DNA of 49,632 nucleotides from NCBI GenBank assembly GCA_902779315.1, contig CACZBC010000008.1:1-49632 (forward strand). Reading direction: 5' to 3'. This stretch comes from an uncultured Bacteroidales bacterium. Lineage in GTDB: Bacteria > Bacteroidota > Bacteroidia > Bacteroidales > Bacteroidaceae. Every line of letters begins with the position of its first letter. Within the stretch, counting starts at the first letter, position 1. The notes below the pieces were generated by a model, which saw only the letters and a program-made list of their open reading frames with translations, did not search any database and was not told the DNA's origin. Shown piece by piece: positions 1 to 8,463 of the stretch. The translations under genes and the position numbers were made by a program.

Positions 1-122
1 CTGCGACATTTCTGTTGTGCAAGAAATATGTACAATAAAATGAATTTTGTCGCTTTGCAAGCAAAATCCCACTAAACCCTATAGGTTGCGGATTTGAGGG
101 AAGGAAAAAATTATATGTTCGC

Positions 123-1610
123 ATGAAACTATCCGGTCTGTTGCTTCTTTCTCCAGTTTGTTGTTTGGCTCAAAAGCAAGTCAGGCCGAACATACTTGTT
201 GCTATTGCGGATGACCAGTCCTATCCCCATGCCTCGGCTTACGGTTCGACATGGATACACACCCCAGCTTTCGACCGTGTCGCTTCGGAAGGATTACTCT
301 TCAGCAATTGCTATGCAAGTTCCCCTGGCAGCAGCCCTTCGCGAGCCAGCATGCTTACAGGCCTTTTCCCATGGCAGATTGAGGAGGCAGGGACACATGC
401 CAGCAGTTTCCCCTCGAGATATGTCTGCTATACCGATGTTCTGCATGAGGCAGGCTATCAGGTAGGCTATACAGGAAAAGGGTGGGGGCCGGGCGACTGG
501 AAAGTGTCGGGCCGAACACAGAACCCAGCAGGACCGGAATACAACAGGCATCGGCTCGAGCCGCCAGTCAAGGGTATTTCGGATATAGACTACTCAGCCA
601 ACTTCCGAGCCTTTCTCGATACCCTTCCGCCGGACCAGCCATTCTGTTTCTGGTATGGAGCCAACGAGCCCCATCGCCCATATACGCGTGATGCTTGGAA
701 AAAGAACGGCAAGACGGAAGCCAGTGCAGAAGTGCCAGCCTATCTGCCTGATGTGAAAGAAGTCCGTGGAGACTTGCTCGACTATGCCTTCGAAATAGAA
801 TGGTTCGACAGCCACCTCGGGCAAATCATTCAGGAACTGGAGAGGCGCGGCATGATGCAGAACACTATTATTATCGTGACGGCCGATAACGGATTGCCCT
901 TCCCAAGCGCCAAAGCAAATTGTTATGATGCAGGCATACATGTTCCATTGGCCATTTGCTGGCAGGGACACACTCTTCGTCACGGCATAGAGCAGACGAC
1001 AGTCAGTCTGATAGATATCTTTCCGACCATTATGGAACTGACAGGAACTCCGAACTCCTCAATTCCTCTTTCCGGTCTGAGTCTCGCCCCCTTGCTTGGC
1101 TTAGGGGAAAACGAATACCAGCCCCATGAAATCTACAGCGGAAGGGAGCGTCATTCCTATGCCCGTCCGAACAATTGGGGCTATCCCATTCGCAGCATGC
1201 GGCAGGGAAAGTATCTGCTCATACACAATTACCACCCTGAACGCATGCCTGCAGGAGATGCCCTTCCGCTGGGAGAGAGCAACCCCGTGAACGGCTATTG
1301 CGACATAGACGGCTCGCCATCCAAGAAGTTCATCATAGAGCATCGTGCAGACTCGGCCTTTGTACCTTATTTCCGTCATGCAACCCAGCAGCGGCCTGAG
1401 TATGAGCTATACGACGTCGAATGCGATCCGGACTGCATGAATAATCTGGCAGAAGCACCATCCTGTAGAAGAGTCCTGAAGCAGATGAAGAAGAAGCTGT
1501 CCCGTTCACTTCGTCGAATGCACGACAGCCGGACAGGCAAGAACCCGGAGATATGGGAGTCTTATTCGCGTCTGCGAGGGCCGATGAGGAATTTCCCTGA
1601 AGAGTTATAA
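123..1610 (+). CDS. Secreted sulfatase, serine-type formylglycine motif
   Basis: Arylsulfatase-family (S1) enzyme that hydrolyses sulfate esters, probably on host or algal glycans in the periplasm or outside the cell. A short hydrophobic leader ends near LAQ (residues 1-17). The metal-binding Asp pair is at 30-31 (IADDQS). The activation site is SSPSRASMLTG, with Ser70 in the formylglycine position instead of Cys, so it would need an anaerobic radical-SAM maturase (anSME); none is visible here. 'TADNGLPF' at about 255-262 carries the second Asp-Asn metal-ligand pair. At 495 aa the length is normal. The ATG at 123 is used because the ATG at 115 runs into a stop after three codons. An A-rich leader precedes it; bases 1-122 hold no gene and no clear promoter. 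It stands alone, convergent with the next gene. The natural substrate cannot be read from the sequence. Confidence 0.9.
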   Translation: MKLSGLLLLSPVCCLAQKQVRPNILVAIADDQSYPHASAYGSTWIHTPAFDRVASEGLLFSNCYASSPGSSPSRASMLTGLFPWQIEEAGTHASSFPSRYVCYTDVLHEAGYQVGYTGKGWGPGDWKVSGRTQNPAGPEYNRHRLEPPVKGISDIDYSANFRAFLDTLPPDQPFCFWYGANEPHRPYTRDAWKKNGKTEASAEVPAYLPDVKEVRGDLLDYAFEIEWFDSHLGQIIQELERRGMMQNTIIIVTADNGLPFPSAKANCYDAGIHVPLAICWQGHTLRHGIEQTTVSLIDIFPTIMELTGTPNSSIPLSGLSLAPLLGLGENEYQPHEIYSGRERHSYARPNNWGYPIRSMRQGKYLLIHNYHPERMPAGDALPLGESNPVNGYCDIDGSPSKKFIIEHRADSAFVPYFRHATQQRPEYELYDVECDPDCMNNLAEAPSCRRVLKQMKKKLSRSLRRMHDSRTGKNPEIWESYSRLRGPMRNFPEEL

Positions 1611-1635
1611 CTTTTCCATTTGCTTCTACCTCGTC

Positions 1636-2820
1636 TTATTTGTACAGCAGGTATTTTTGCCGTCTCTGCTTGAACTCCTCCACCTCGTTCTTCCAACGAG
1701 CGCGGATTTCTGCTTCGCTACATTCCTTTTCAATCATTTCGCGAACGTAGGTCTGGCCCAGCAGTTTGTCGAAGAAAGAGGTGAAGAACCCGCCTGCCTT
1801 GCCTTGATTCTTCAGGCATCTATAGGCATCTATGACGTAGGCCAGACTCATTTGTCCACGCCATATTGTGTCGTAGGGAATGGACGAGAGGTCTCTGCCG
1901 TAGCACTTTTCCCCAAGCAGGACGGGCTTTGTGGCTCCAGGCATACTTTGTGGCGTAAAGGAGTAGTCGTAGCACGCCTTCATATCGGGATGTCCGTATT
2001 GCTGGAAGGATTTATCTGTTCCACGTCCCATGCTGACCACAGTCCCCTCGAACGGGCAGAGAGAAGGGTAGAGGTAGATTGCCTGCATGTTAGGCAGATT
2101 TGGCGAAGGTGCTACGGGAAGGGTATAGTGTGTCTGGTGAGTATAGTTCAGGCAAGGGATTACCGTCAGCCTGCATTCGTTCCCTTCGTTCAGCCACTTC
2201 TCGCCGATTGCCATCCTGGCAAGTTCGCCAAGCGTCATGCCGTGAACGACGGGGATGGGCAGATAACCGACTCCGCTTCTTAGTGTCATATCCAGAATTG
2301 GCCCGTCCACATAGTGCCCGTTAGGGTTGGGCCGATCCAGTATGATGACTTCTCGTCCGTATTTTGCACAGGCATCTATCAGGTGGCACATCGTCACGTA
2401 GTATGTATAATAGCGCAAGCCAACGTCTTGAATGTCAACAAGTAGCACATCGAACAACCTTATCGCTTCCTCTCCAAGATGCTTCTTCCGGTTCTGTCCG
2501 TAGAGTGAAAGGATGGGGATGCCAGTCCGTTCGTCCACCTCGTCTGCCACTATGGCTCCAGCATCAGCACTGCCTCGGAAACCATGTTCTGGCGAGAAGA
2601 TTGCCGTCATATTCACCCCTTTCTCTACAAGCAGATCTAAAACATGTTTGCCTTCTTCCCCCACGAGTCCTGTCTGATTGCTGAACAGTGCCACTCGCTT
2701 TCCTTCGATGAGAGGCAGATAGAGTTCAGTCCGTTCGTCGCCTGTCATCACTCGTGTCCCCCAAAGGTTGCCATAAGTTGGCAAAAGCGCCAGTAATAAT
2801 GCTATTATTCTTGTCATCAT
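1636..2820 (-). CDS. DUF1343 / NamZ-type exo-beta-N-acetylmuramidase
   Basis: The 394-aa protein matches DUF1343, whose characterised member NamZ removes terminal N-acetylmuramic acid from peptidoglycan fragments. Visible family motifs are ALFSNQTG (44-51), FSPEHGFRG (75-83, with the conserved Glu-His) and DIQDVGLRYYTY (129-140). An N-terminal hydrophobic leader (about 1-20) indicates export to the periplasm, where muropeptide turnover takes place. The length is normal. It follows the 101-aa gene at 2830-3135 by 9 nt on the same strand, so the two are probably co-transcribed. It ends 25 nt from the end of the convergent sulfatase gene. The family assignment is strong; the substrate is inferred from NamZ. 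Confidence 0.88.
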   Translation of the reverse strand: MMTRIIALLLALLPTYGNLWGTRVMTGDERTELYLPLIEGKRVALFSNQTGLVGEEGKHVLDLLVEKGVNMTAIFSPEHGFRGSADAGAIVADEVDERTGIPILSLYGQNRKKHLGEEAIRLFDVLLVDIQDVGLRYYTYYVTMCHLIDACAKYGREVIILDRPNPNGHYVDGPILDMTLRSGVGYLPIPVVHGMTLGELARMAIGEKWLNEGNECRLTVIPCLNYTHQTHYTLPVAPSPNLPNMQAIYLYPSLCPFEGTVVSMGRGTDKSFQQYGHPDMKACYDYSFTPQSMPGATKPVLLGEKCYGRDLSSIPYDTIWRGQMSLAYVIDAYRCLKNQGKAGGFFTSFFDKLLGQTYVREMIEKECSEAEIRARWKNEVEEFKQRRQKYLLYK

Positions 2821-2829
2821 AAGGAATTG

Positions 2830-3135
2830 TCAATCATAGTATTCGATGCTGAGTTCGTCACTCACGATGTAGTCTTCACGGTCGTCATCATAGATATAGA
2901 TGATGCGAAGCCCGCGATATGCGGCAGGAACTTTCAGCCTGTCGAGCAGATGCCATCTTGGCCTTCCAAAGTCATACGAAGCACGGTCCAGGATGAGTCG
3001 GTTGCTTGTCCAGTCGAACTGGTAGTACCCGCCACCAATGCATTGGTCGTTGCCCAGGAGCAAGTCCTTGTGCTGATGGACCATTCCCAGCCGCAGGTAA
3101 CCATCCATAGTTATGATGAATTTGGGTAATGTCAT
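2830..3135 (-). CDS. Small conserved Bacteroidales protein of unknown function
   Basis: A 101-aa protein without signal peptide or membrane segment, rich in Tyr, Asp and Arg, ending in an acidic stretch (DDDREDYIVSDELSIEYYD). It starts MTLPKFIITMDGYLRLGMV. I recognise this kind of protein as conserved in Prevotella and Bacteroides but know no function for it. Three features suggest a real gene: it is the first gene before the NamZ homologue (9-nt gap), it has a -7-like box (TAATTTTG, minus strand 3212-3219) about 75 nt upstream, and it has a full-length in-frame ATG start. The overlapping plus-strand frame of about the same length is taken as a shadow. Confidence 0.7.
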   Translation of the reverse strand: MTLPKFIITMDGYLRLGMVHQHKDLLLGNDQCIGGGYYQFDWTSNRLILDRASYDFGRPRWHLLDRLKVPAAYRGLRIIYIYDDDREDYIVSDELSIEYYD

Positions 3136-3211
3136 TCGAGTCAGAAACGCCTTAATGTCATAGGTAATGTTGCCTTTTCGGGTGTAAATTTACGAGTAAT
3201 AATCCAAATAA

Positions 3212-3219
3212 CAAAATTA
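3212..3219 (-). promoter_or_regulatory. Putative -7 box for the 101-aa / namZ-like pair
   Basis: TAATTTTG on the minus strand fits the Bacteroidetes -7 consensus TAnnTTTG. It lies about 75 nt before the start of the 101-aa gene. No TTTG -33 box is seen at the expected spacing, so support is modest. Confidence 0.4.
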
Positions 3220-3285
3220 TTCCCTCTAAATGGCGTGTTTTTGATTACGGTTCCGACTTTTCAAACGCAGGCAAGGTAAATCTCA

Positions 3286-3373
3286 AACGTCACACTATAC
3301 GATTGCCAACGTCACACTATACGATTGCCATCGTCGCACTATACGTTTGCCATCGTCACACTATACGTTTGCA
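3286..3373 (+). repeat. 22-nt repeat array A (4 units)
   Basis: Four head-to-tail units of exactly 22 nt (starts 3286, 3308, 3330, 3352). The first two are identical and the others differ at 2-3 positions. Each unit reads A-A/T-C, then GTCAC (GTCGC in unit 3), then ACTATACG, then A/T-TTGCC. The array lies in the 417-nt divergent gap between the 101-aa gene (minus) and fucO (plus), about 120 nt upstream of the fucO -7 box. There are no spacers, so it is not a CRISPR. The same unit family recurs at five other places in the window. Function unknown. Confidence 0.92.
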
Positions 3374-3492
3374 ATTTACCCATGCCTCGTTTTGCAATTC
3401 GACTGGGGCTGATTTGATTCCTCAAAACACTAATTTGCGTTCAAAACATGTTAAAACTGGTTCCGTCCTGCTAGAAATCCAAATAAAATGCT

Positions 3493-3500
3493 TATATTTG
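3493..3500 (+). promoter_or_regulatory. -7 box of fucO promoter
   Basis: TATATTTG fits TAnnTTTG and lies about 52 nt before the fucO ATG. No clear -33 TTTG is present. The flanking bases (AAAATGCTTA before, TCACAAGAAA after) are almost the same as those around the promoter at 23171. Confidence 0.6.
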
Positions 3501-3552
3501 TCACAAGAAACATGGAAAACATAGAAGGAAACAGATTAAAAACATAAGGATC

Positions 3553-4707
3553 ATGGTTAACAGATTTATTCTTAACGAAGTGTCGTACTTCGGTCCTGGC
3601 GCTCGCAGAGAACTGCCTGGCGTAGTGAAAAGGTTTGGCTTCAAGAAAGCTCTCGTTGTGACAGACAAAGGACTCATGCAGTTTGGTGTGGCAAGGAAAG
3701 TGCTCGATGTGATGGACGAAGCAGGCATAGCTTACGAAATCTTCGATGATGTGAAGCCCAATCCTACTGTGACAAACGTGAAGAACGGCATCGAAGCCTG
3801 CAAGCGTGCTCAAGCAGACTTCATTGTTGCTATCGGAGGAGGCTCCTCTATGGATACTGCAAAAGGCATCGGCATCGTGGTGAACAATCCGGAATTCAGC
3901 GACATCATCTCGCTGGAGGGTGTGGCAGACACCAAGAAGAAATCGCTGCCCATCATAGCTCTGCCCACCACAGCTGGCACGGCGGCCGAAACGACCATCA
4001 ATTATGTCATTATCGACGAGTCGCGTCAAGCCAAAATGGTTTGTGTCGACCCGAACGACATACCCTGCGTAGCCATCATCGATGCAGAACTGATGTATTC
4101 ATTGCCCAAAAGCCTCACAGCCGCAACTGGTATGGATGCGATGACTCATGCCATTGAAGGTCTCATCACAAAGGCTGCTTGGGAACTGAGCGATATGTTC
4201 GAGGTGAAGGCTATAGAGATGATTTACAAGTATTTGCCTTTGGCTGTCAGCGAGCCAACGAATCCTGTGGGTCGAGATGGTATGGCTGTTGCCCAATATG
4301 TGGCAGGCATGGCTTTCTCGAATGTGGGACTGGGTGTAGATCATGGAATGGCTCATCCGTTGAGCGCCCTCTTCGATGTGCCTCATGGCGTGGCTTGTGC
4401 CATGTTGCTGCCAACTGTGATGCGCTTCAATATGCCTGCGGCTAAGGAGAAATATGTGGAGATAGCCAAGGCTTGTGGCGTTTATCAAGCCACAATGACC
4501 ATCGACGAGGCAGCTGAAGCAGCTTGCAAGGCAATCGAAGAACTGAGTGCATTGGTTGGAACCAACAAGCGACTGAGCGACCTTGGCATTACTGAAAATG
4601 CCATAGAAGCCTTGGCAGAGCAGGCTATCAATGATGTCTGCACCCCAGGCAATCCGCGTCCTGTCAGCAAACAGGACATCATCGAACTGTATCATCAGAT
4701 TCTATAA
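3553..4707 (+). CDS. fucO: Lactaldehyde reductase / 1,2-propanediol oxidoreductase (iron alcohol dehydrogenase)
   Basis: Group III iron-dependent alcohol dehydrogenase of 384 aa, close to the 382 aa of E. coli FucO. It would reduce L-lactaldehyde to 1,2-propanediol with NADH at the end of fucose or rhamnose breakdown, in the cytoplasm. The nucleotide-binding loop GGGSSMD is at 95-101. The metal ligands appear as Asp195, His199 (GMDAMTHAIEG), His264 (VDHGMAH) and His278 (VPHGVACA); His268 matches the catalytic His. No other fucose or rhamnose gene is adjacent, so another short-chain alcohol substrate is possible. A promoter and repeat array A lie upstream. A 12-bp-stem hairpin separates it from the following dehydrogenase gene. 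Confidence 0.9.
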   Translation: MVNRFILNEVSYFGPGARRELPGVVKRFGFKKALVVTDKGLMQFGVARKVLDVMDEAGIAYEIFDDVKPNPTVTNVKNGIEACKRAQADFIVAIGGGSSMDTAKGIGIVVNNPEFSDIISLEGVADTKKKSLPIIALPTTAGTAAETTINYVIIDESRQAKMVCVDPNDIPCVAIIDAELMYSLPKSLTAATGMDAMTHAIEGLITKAAWELSDMFEVKAIEMIYKYLPLAVSEPTNPVGRDGMAVAQYVAGMAFSNVGLGVDHGMAHPLSALFDVPHGVACAMLLPTVMRFNMPAAKEKYVEIAKACGVYQATMTIDEAAEAACKAIEELSALVGTNKRLSDLGITENAIEALAEQAINDVCTPGNPRPVSKQDIIELYHQIL

Positions 4708-4724
4708 AGTAAGACAGGATGACT

Positions 4725-4754
4725 ATGTGTCGGCTGCATTCTCAGCCGGCACAT
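4725..4754 (+). terminator. Intergenic hairpin after fucO
   Basis: The arms ATGTGTCGGCTG and CAGCCGGCACAT pair over 12 bp with one G-T pair around a 6-nt loop. No clear U-tract follows, so it may be a weak terminator or an RNA-stabilising hairpin between fucO and the next plus-strand gene, whose ATG is 16 nt further on. Confidence 0.5.
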
Positions 4755-4770
4755 AACATCCTAACAAGGC

Positions 4771-5496
4771 ATGAATAAGAAAGCGATTGTTGTAGGAGCC
4801 AGTTCTGGCATTGGGCAGGAAGTAGCCAAGTTGTTGCTTGCTGATGGCTGGCATCTTGGTGTAGCTGCAAGACGAGAAGAGCCGTTGCTGGAACTCAAGG
4901 CTTTGGCTCCCGATTCAGTTGAGGTCATGACTATTGATGTGACGAAGCCTGATGCAGGAGAACGTCTGCAGAGCCTTATCAAACGACTCGGCGGGATGGA
5001 CCTGTACTTTCATTCCTCTGGAATTGGTAAGCAGAATCGCACTTTGGAGGAAGATATAGAATTGCGTACAATGGAAACAAATGCCGTAGGTTTTGCCAGG
5101 ATGATAGGTACAGCCTTCAGGTATTTTGCAGAAAGAGGTGAAGGACACATTGCTGCCATCACTTCCATTGCAGGCACAAAAGGCTTAGGTCCGGCTCCTG
5201 CTTATTCAGCTACAAAAGCACTTGGAGCCAACTACCTCCAAGCATTGGAACAACAGGCACATCAGCGAGGCCTGAATATCAGATTCACCGATATCCGTCC
5301 GGGTTTTGTCGATACAGCTTTGCTTAGTGGGGATTTCCCTTATCCGATGTTGATGCGTCCTGATAAAGTGGCTCGCGACATAGTCAAATCAATCTACCAT
5401 CATCGCCACATTCGTGTGATAGATTGGCGTTATCGCATTCTTACATTCTTTTGGCGACTTGTTCCAAATTGGCTTTGGCGAAGGCTGAAACTATGA
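4771..5496 (+). CDS. Short-chain dehydrogenase/reductase (SDR)
   Basis: A 241-aa classical SDR, an NAD(P)-dependent oxidoreductase of unknown substrate. The Rossmann motif GASSGIG (9-15), catalytic Ser132 (ITSIAG), Tyr145 and Lys149 (YSATK) are all present. The usual NNAG motif is replaced by HSSGIG at 81-86, a visible departure from the family. The C-terminus is unusual: a hydrophobic, aromatic and basic tail (about 220-241, with FFWRLVPNWLWRRL), perhaps a membrane-associating amphipathic helix. It lies 63 nt after fucO on the same strand, but the hairpin between them makes co-transcription uncertain. It ends 21 nt from the convergent gene at 5518. Confidence 0.85.
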   Translation: MNKKAIVVGASSGIGQEVAKLLLADGWHLGVAARREEPLLELKALAPDSVEVMTIDVTKPDAGERLQSLIKRLGGMDLYFHSSGIGKQNRTLEEDIELRTMETNAVGFARMIGTAFRYFAERGEGHIAAITSIAGTKGLGPAPAYSATKALGANYLQALEQQAHQRGLNIRFTDIRPGFVDTALLSGDFPYPMLMRPDKVARDIVKSIYHHRHIRVIDWRYRILTFFWRLVPNWLWRRLKL

Positions 5497-5517
5497 CAGA
5501 GCGATAATCTTTGAAGT

Positions 5518-6270
5518 TCACACCTCAATCGTTTCCCCTTCTCTGCTTATTTCCCAAAAGGGGATGTGCTTTTCATCTGTGAACTCTTTCATTCGCCAAG
5601 ATGATTCAAAACCGCTGGCAACAAAGTGCATGGGTACGAACATGCCAACTTTGAAATGCTCGATGAATTGTCGGCCTCCAAGTGTATAGCCATTGCCTAT
5701 GCGTCCGTCTACAGGAAACATGACAAGGTCGAAATTGTCTGCTACCTTCTTGATGTCTTTCAGTTCACCCAGGAACTGTTTTTCATGAGCAATCGGGTCG
5801 ATGTACTCGCCAAACTCCTCGCTATAAATGGTCTGTCCAGGAACTACTTCAGACAGGAATCTCGCATACCAGTTGTTCAAGTCTCCAGCATGAAAGATGC
5901 GTTTGCCTTCTGTCTCGACAATCCATGAAACGCCACTGTCATTACTGCCCAACGCTTTGATAGAAAGTATTCCATCAGTCCAGGAACCGCCCTTTGCCAG
6001 CCATGCATTGGCTTCTTCCTTGCTTGCTCGCCTGTGTCTGAGAATGTCTTTGCTCAGGATGTAGGTGATGTTGGGATGTAACTTCTTCCAATTGAAGATT
6101 TCCCTCGTAAAGTGGTCTTCATGGAAATGGCTGGAGAAAACATATATGGGCTTTTCACTCTTCAGCACTCCATCCATCACACCACTTGGGTCATGCCAAT
6201 AATCGAAGACCAAGACAGATTGCTCTGCTTCAAGCACAAATCCGCTATGGAAGATGTAGGTCAGCGTCAT
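5518..6270 (-). CDS. Metallo-beta-lactamase-fold hydrolase
   Basis: A 250-aa protein with the MBL-fold zinc motif HFHEDH (His48, His50, Asp52, His53). Further metal-ligand candidates are the Asp in FHAGDLNNW (about 150-158) and the His in FVPMHF near the C-terminus. It has no signal peptide, so it is probably cytoplasmic. The short format resembles the UlaG/RNase Z-like branch of the superfamily; the substrate is unknown. Its ATG lies 3 nt after the stop of the large secreted GxGYxYP gene, so it is very likely the last gene of that minus-strand operon (9021 to 5518). Confidence 0.82.
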   Translation of the reverse strand: MTLTYIFHSGFVLEAEQSVLVFDYWHDPSGVMDGVLKSEKPIYVFSSHFHEDHFTREIFNWKKLHPNITYILSKDILRHRRASKEEANAWLAKGGSWTDGILSIKALGSNDSGVSWIVETEGKRIFHAGDLNNWYARFLSEVVPGQTIYSEEFGEYIDPIAHEKQFLGELKDIKKVADNFDLVMFPVDGRIGNGYTLGGRQFIEHFKVGMFVPMHFVASGFESSWRMKEFTDEKHIPFWEISREGETIEV

Positions 6271-6273
6271 TTG

Positions 6274-8430
6274 TTAATGGGCGCCGTAAACCTCAATGTC
6301 ACCGATACGGACAAAGCCGTCGGTTCCTGCATTTGTGACATTTACTCGCACATATCGTGCTTCGACGGGAGTGATGCTAGCATCGGTAACGGGCAGGGTG
6401 TTGCCGGTGTGAGTGCCTATCGTGGTCCATGTCTCGCCGTCAAGACTAGTCTCAATGGTGAAGTCGCGGCTGTTGAGTTGAGGAGCCAGTCCTGCAGCTT
6501 CGGCATGTCGAATCACATAGCGGCTAATCTTGTAGTTTTCCTTGAAGTCCATCTTAACCCAGCCAGTTCCTTCGGCAGTTCTTGAAATCCAAATATATCC
6601 ATCTGACGGTGACCCGTCGGCAGCGAGCCTGGCAGTAGTCTTGCTTGGAGATGAGGAAATAGTCATCGACTGAAGCATTGTAATGTTGAACGGCAAATGG
6701 TGAGCCTCGTTGTAATAACTGAACCAATGATCTGCTCGGACGATTTTGACATTGTTAGGTGAGAGTTCGTTGAGTTTTGACTTCAAGGCGATAAGCTTGT
6801 CGGGGCCTAAGTTCCAAACGTCTGCCTGACCTGTGACAAACATCGGCCCTGTCCCCTTGAAGTTCTTGATGTCGCGGTTGAAGAAGTCGGTTATCCCCTC
6901 TATGTCGCCGCGATAGCAAGGATACTGAGGCGCGATGGGCAGCCAGCCGGACTGTACGGCATAAGCCAGTCTGCCAGTCTGCCTCTCATAGTCGTTGATG
7001 GTGAGTCCGTAGAGGTAGGGGCAGTTGTCGGCAAAGGCTTTGCGTTGAGCAGAGCTGATATTGTCCCAGATAGTGATGACGCGCAGTCCTGCCTTTTCGA
7101 TGTAGCGTTGGGTGAGCTGGGTGTAAGGGATAAACTTCGCACCTGCCGATAAGTAGTATTCGCCGCTGGTGCCGGCTAATCCGTTGAATGGCATGGCATA
7201 ACCCATGCCAGAAGGTCCGCTGACGAAGCAGTCATTTGTCGTTGCCTTGCCATAATAGTAGTTCAGCATTGAGGGCGAAAAGTCGGCCAGGGCAGGGCTG
7301 ATGGTCCAGTTCATGGGCATCTGTCCGCGGCCGCTTTGCTCGAATATCTTGGCCATGGCGTGCTGGCAGTACTGTATGTTGTCGCCGTCGCTAATGTAGA
7401 TGGTTGCATACACTTTGTTCTCCAGTTTGGGACGTTTCGGCACGGGAGGTATCTTGATGGGCTTGTTGACAGCCGTATAGACAGTAGTATTTTCGAAGAA
7501 GTCGCCAGGAACGGAAGAAAGGCCGTACTTGGTGGCTTCGCCCACTCCAGAACGTTCTTCGGGGTACCAACCCAAGACAAAGTCGCGACCTGGTGTCAAG
7601 TCCTTGAGGAATTTGTCAAGCAAAGAGCGTTCGCTACTAGTTCTTGGGTCGAGCCACACACAAGCCGAACCGCAAGCCGCTCCAATGTCGTGAACATAAG
7701 GTATGGCAGGACGTTCGCTAATGAGAAGGCGATGATTGCAGCGACTCCAGTAATTGGTGTAGAGATAGTTATAGATGGCATATGCATTGGACATTGTGAG
7801 CGATGTGAGGTCTTCTACGACTGGGAAGTCCATGCCGTTTGCCACAAGTTTGGTCCTGATTGCTTCGGTTACGGGAAGCAAGCGGTCCAGACCTGCAATG
7901 GTGGCTGCAAGGTTGATATAATGGTTGCTTTTTTCTGTACTATAGAGCACCAATCCCTTGATTTCATCCTTGAATTGCTTTACCAAAGTATAAGGCGCTG
8001 AGGTGGAAATGGAACTAAGTGTGAGGTTATGTGCCGTGGGCCAAGTGGCTCGAGGTTCCTCGTTGTGATTGTAGAGGAGGATTCGTGGTTGGGTGCGATT
8101 GACAATGCCCTGCAAGGTGCAAAACATGACACGTTCTTCGTCGCTAAGCGAGGCTGCAGGCATGTCAAGAGCTTTGATTGAAGATGCCGGAGCAGGGAAG
8201 TAGGGTAGCAACCGGTCGTCGGGCCAGCAAAGTTCGTTGGCTTCGAGGATGCGTAAGCCGTTATTGTTGAGGCTGAATAACGAATCGGTAAATGTTATCT
8301 TTTCCACCTCGTTCACTTCAGTACGGATGTTTGCGCCATTGGTGAGCGTCGTGATCATAGTGGTGGGTTGCTGGGCCATGAACTGTAAGGTTCCCAGTAG
8401 GGCGATAGCCAGTAGGAATATCTTTTTCAT
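6274..8430 (-). CDS. Secreted GxGYxYP-family protein with C-terminal F5/8 type C domain
   Basis: A 718-aa exported protein with a leader at 1-19 (MKKIFLLAIALLG...FMAQ). The middle part matches the GxGYxYP family, putative carbohydrate-active proteins of Bacteroidetes; the signature is GMGYAMP at 408-414, preceded by ISDGDNIQYC at 346-355. The C-terminal 130 residues look like a discoidin/F5-8C (CBM32-like) domain: SLDGETWTTIG, then RYVRVNVTNAG and an IGDIEVYGAH ending. This suggests glycan binding outside the cell; enzymatic activity has not been shown for the family as far as I know. It lies 33 nt downstream of the 185-aa secreted protein and 3 nt upstream of the MBL gene, so it is the middle of a three-gene operon. 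Confidence 0.85.
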   Translation of the reverse strand: MKKIFLLAIALLGTLQFMAQQPTTMITTLTNGANIRTEVNEVEKITFTDSLFSLNNNGLRILEANELCWPDDRLLPYFPAPASSIKALDMPAASLSDEERVMFCTLQGIVNRTQPRILLYNHNEEPRATWPTAHNLTLSSISTSAPYTLVKQFKDEIKGLVLYSTEKSNHYINLAATIAGLDRLLPVTEAIRTKLVANGMDFPVVEDLTSLTMSNAYAIYNYLYTNYWSRCNHRLLISERPAIPYVHDIGAACGSACVWLDPRTSSERSLLDKFLKDLTPGRDFVLGWYPEERSGVGEATKYGLSSVPGDFFENTTVYTAVNKPIKIPPVPKRPKLENKVYATIYISDGDNIQYCQHAMAKIFEQSGRGQMPMNWTISPALADFSPSMLNYYYGKATTNDCFVSGPSGMGYAMPFNGLAGTSGEYYLSAGAKFIPYTQLTQRYIEKAGLRVITIWDNISSAQRKAFADNCPYLYGLTINDYERQTGRLAYAVQSGWLPIAPQYPCYRGDIEGITDFFNRDIKNFKGTGPMFVTGQADVWNLGPDKLIALKSKLNELSPNNVKIVRADHWFSYYNEAHHLPFNITMLQSMTISSSPSKTTARLAADGSPSDGYIWISRTAEGTGWVKMDFKENYKISRYVIRHAEAAGLAPQLNSRDFTIETSLDGETWTTIGTHTGNTLPVTDASITPVEARYVRVNVTNAGTDGFVRIGDIEVYGAH

Positions 8431-8463
8431 CTTGCAAAAGTCTGATGTTAGGAGGAAGTGGAA

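Noticed and set aside
3303-3524. 73-codon open frame running through array A (similar short frames in the other arrays)
   Set aside because: Made of translated repeat units, no RBS; the 22-nt period is not a multiple of three, so it is unlikely to encode a repeat protein.
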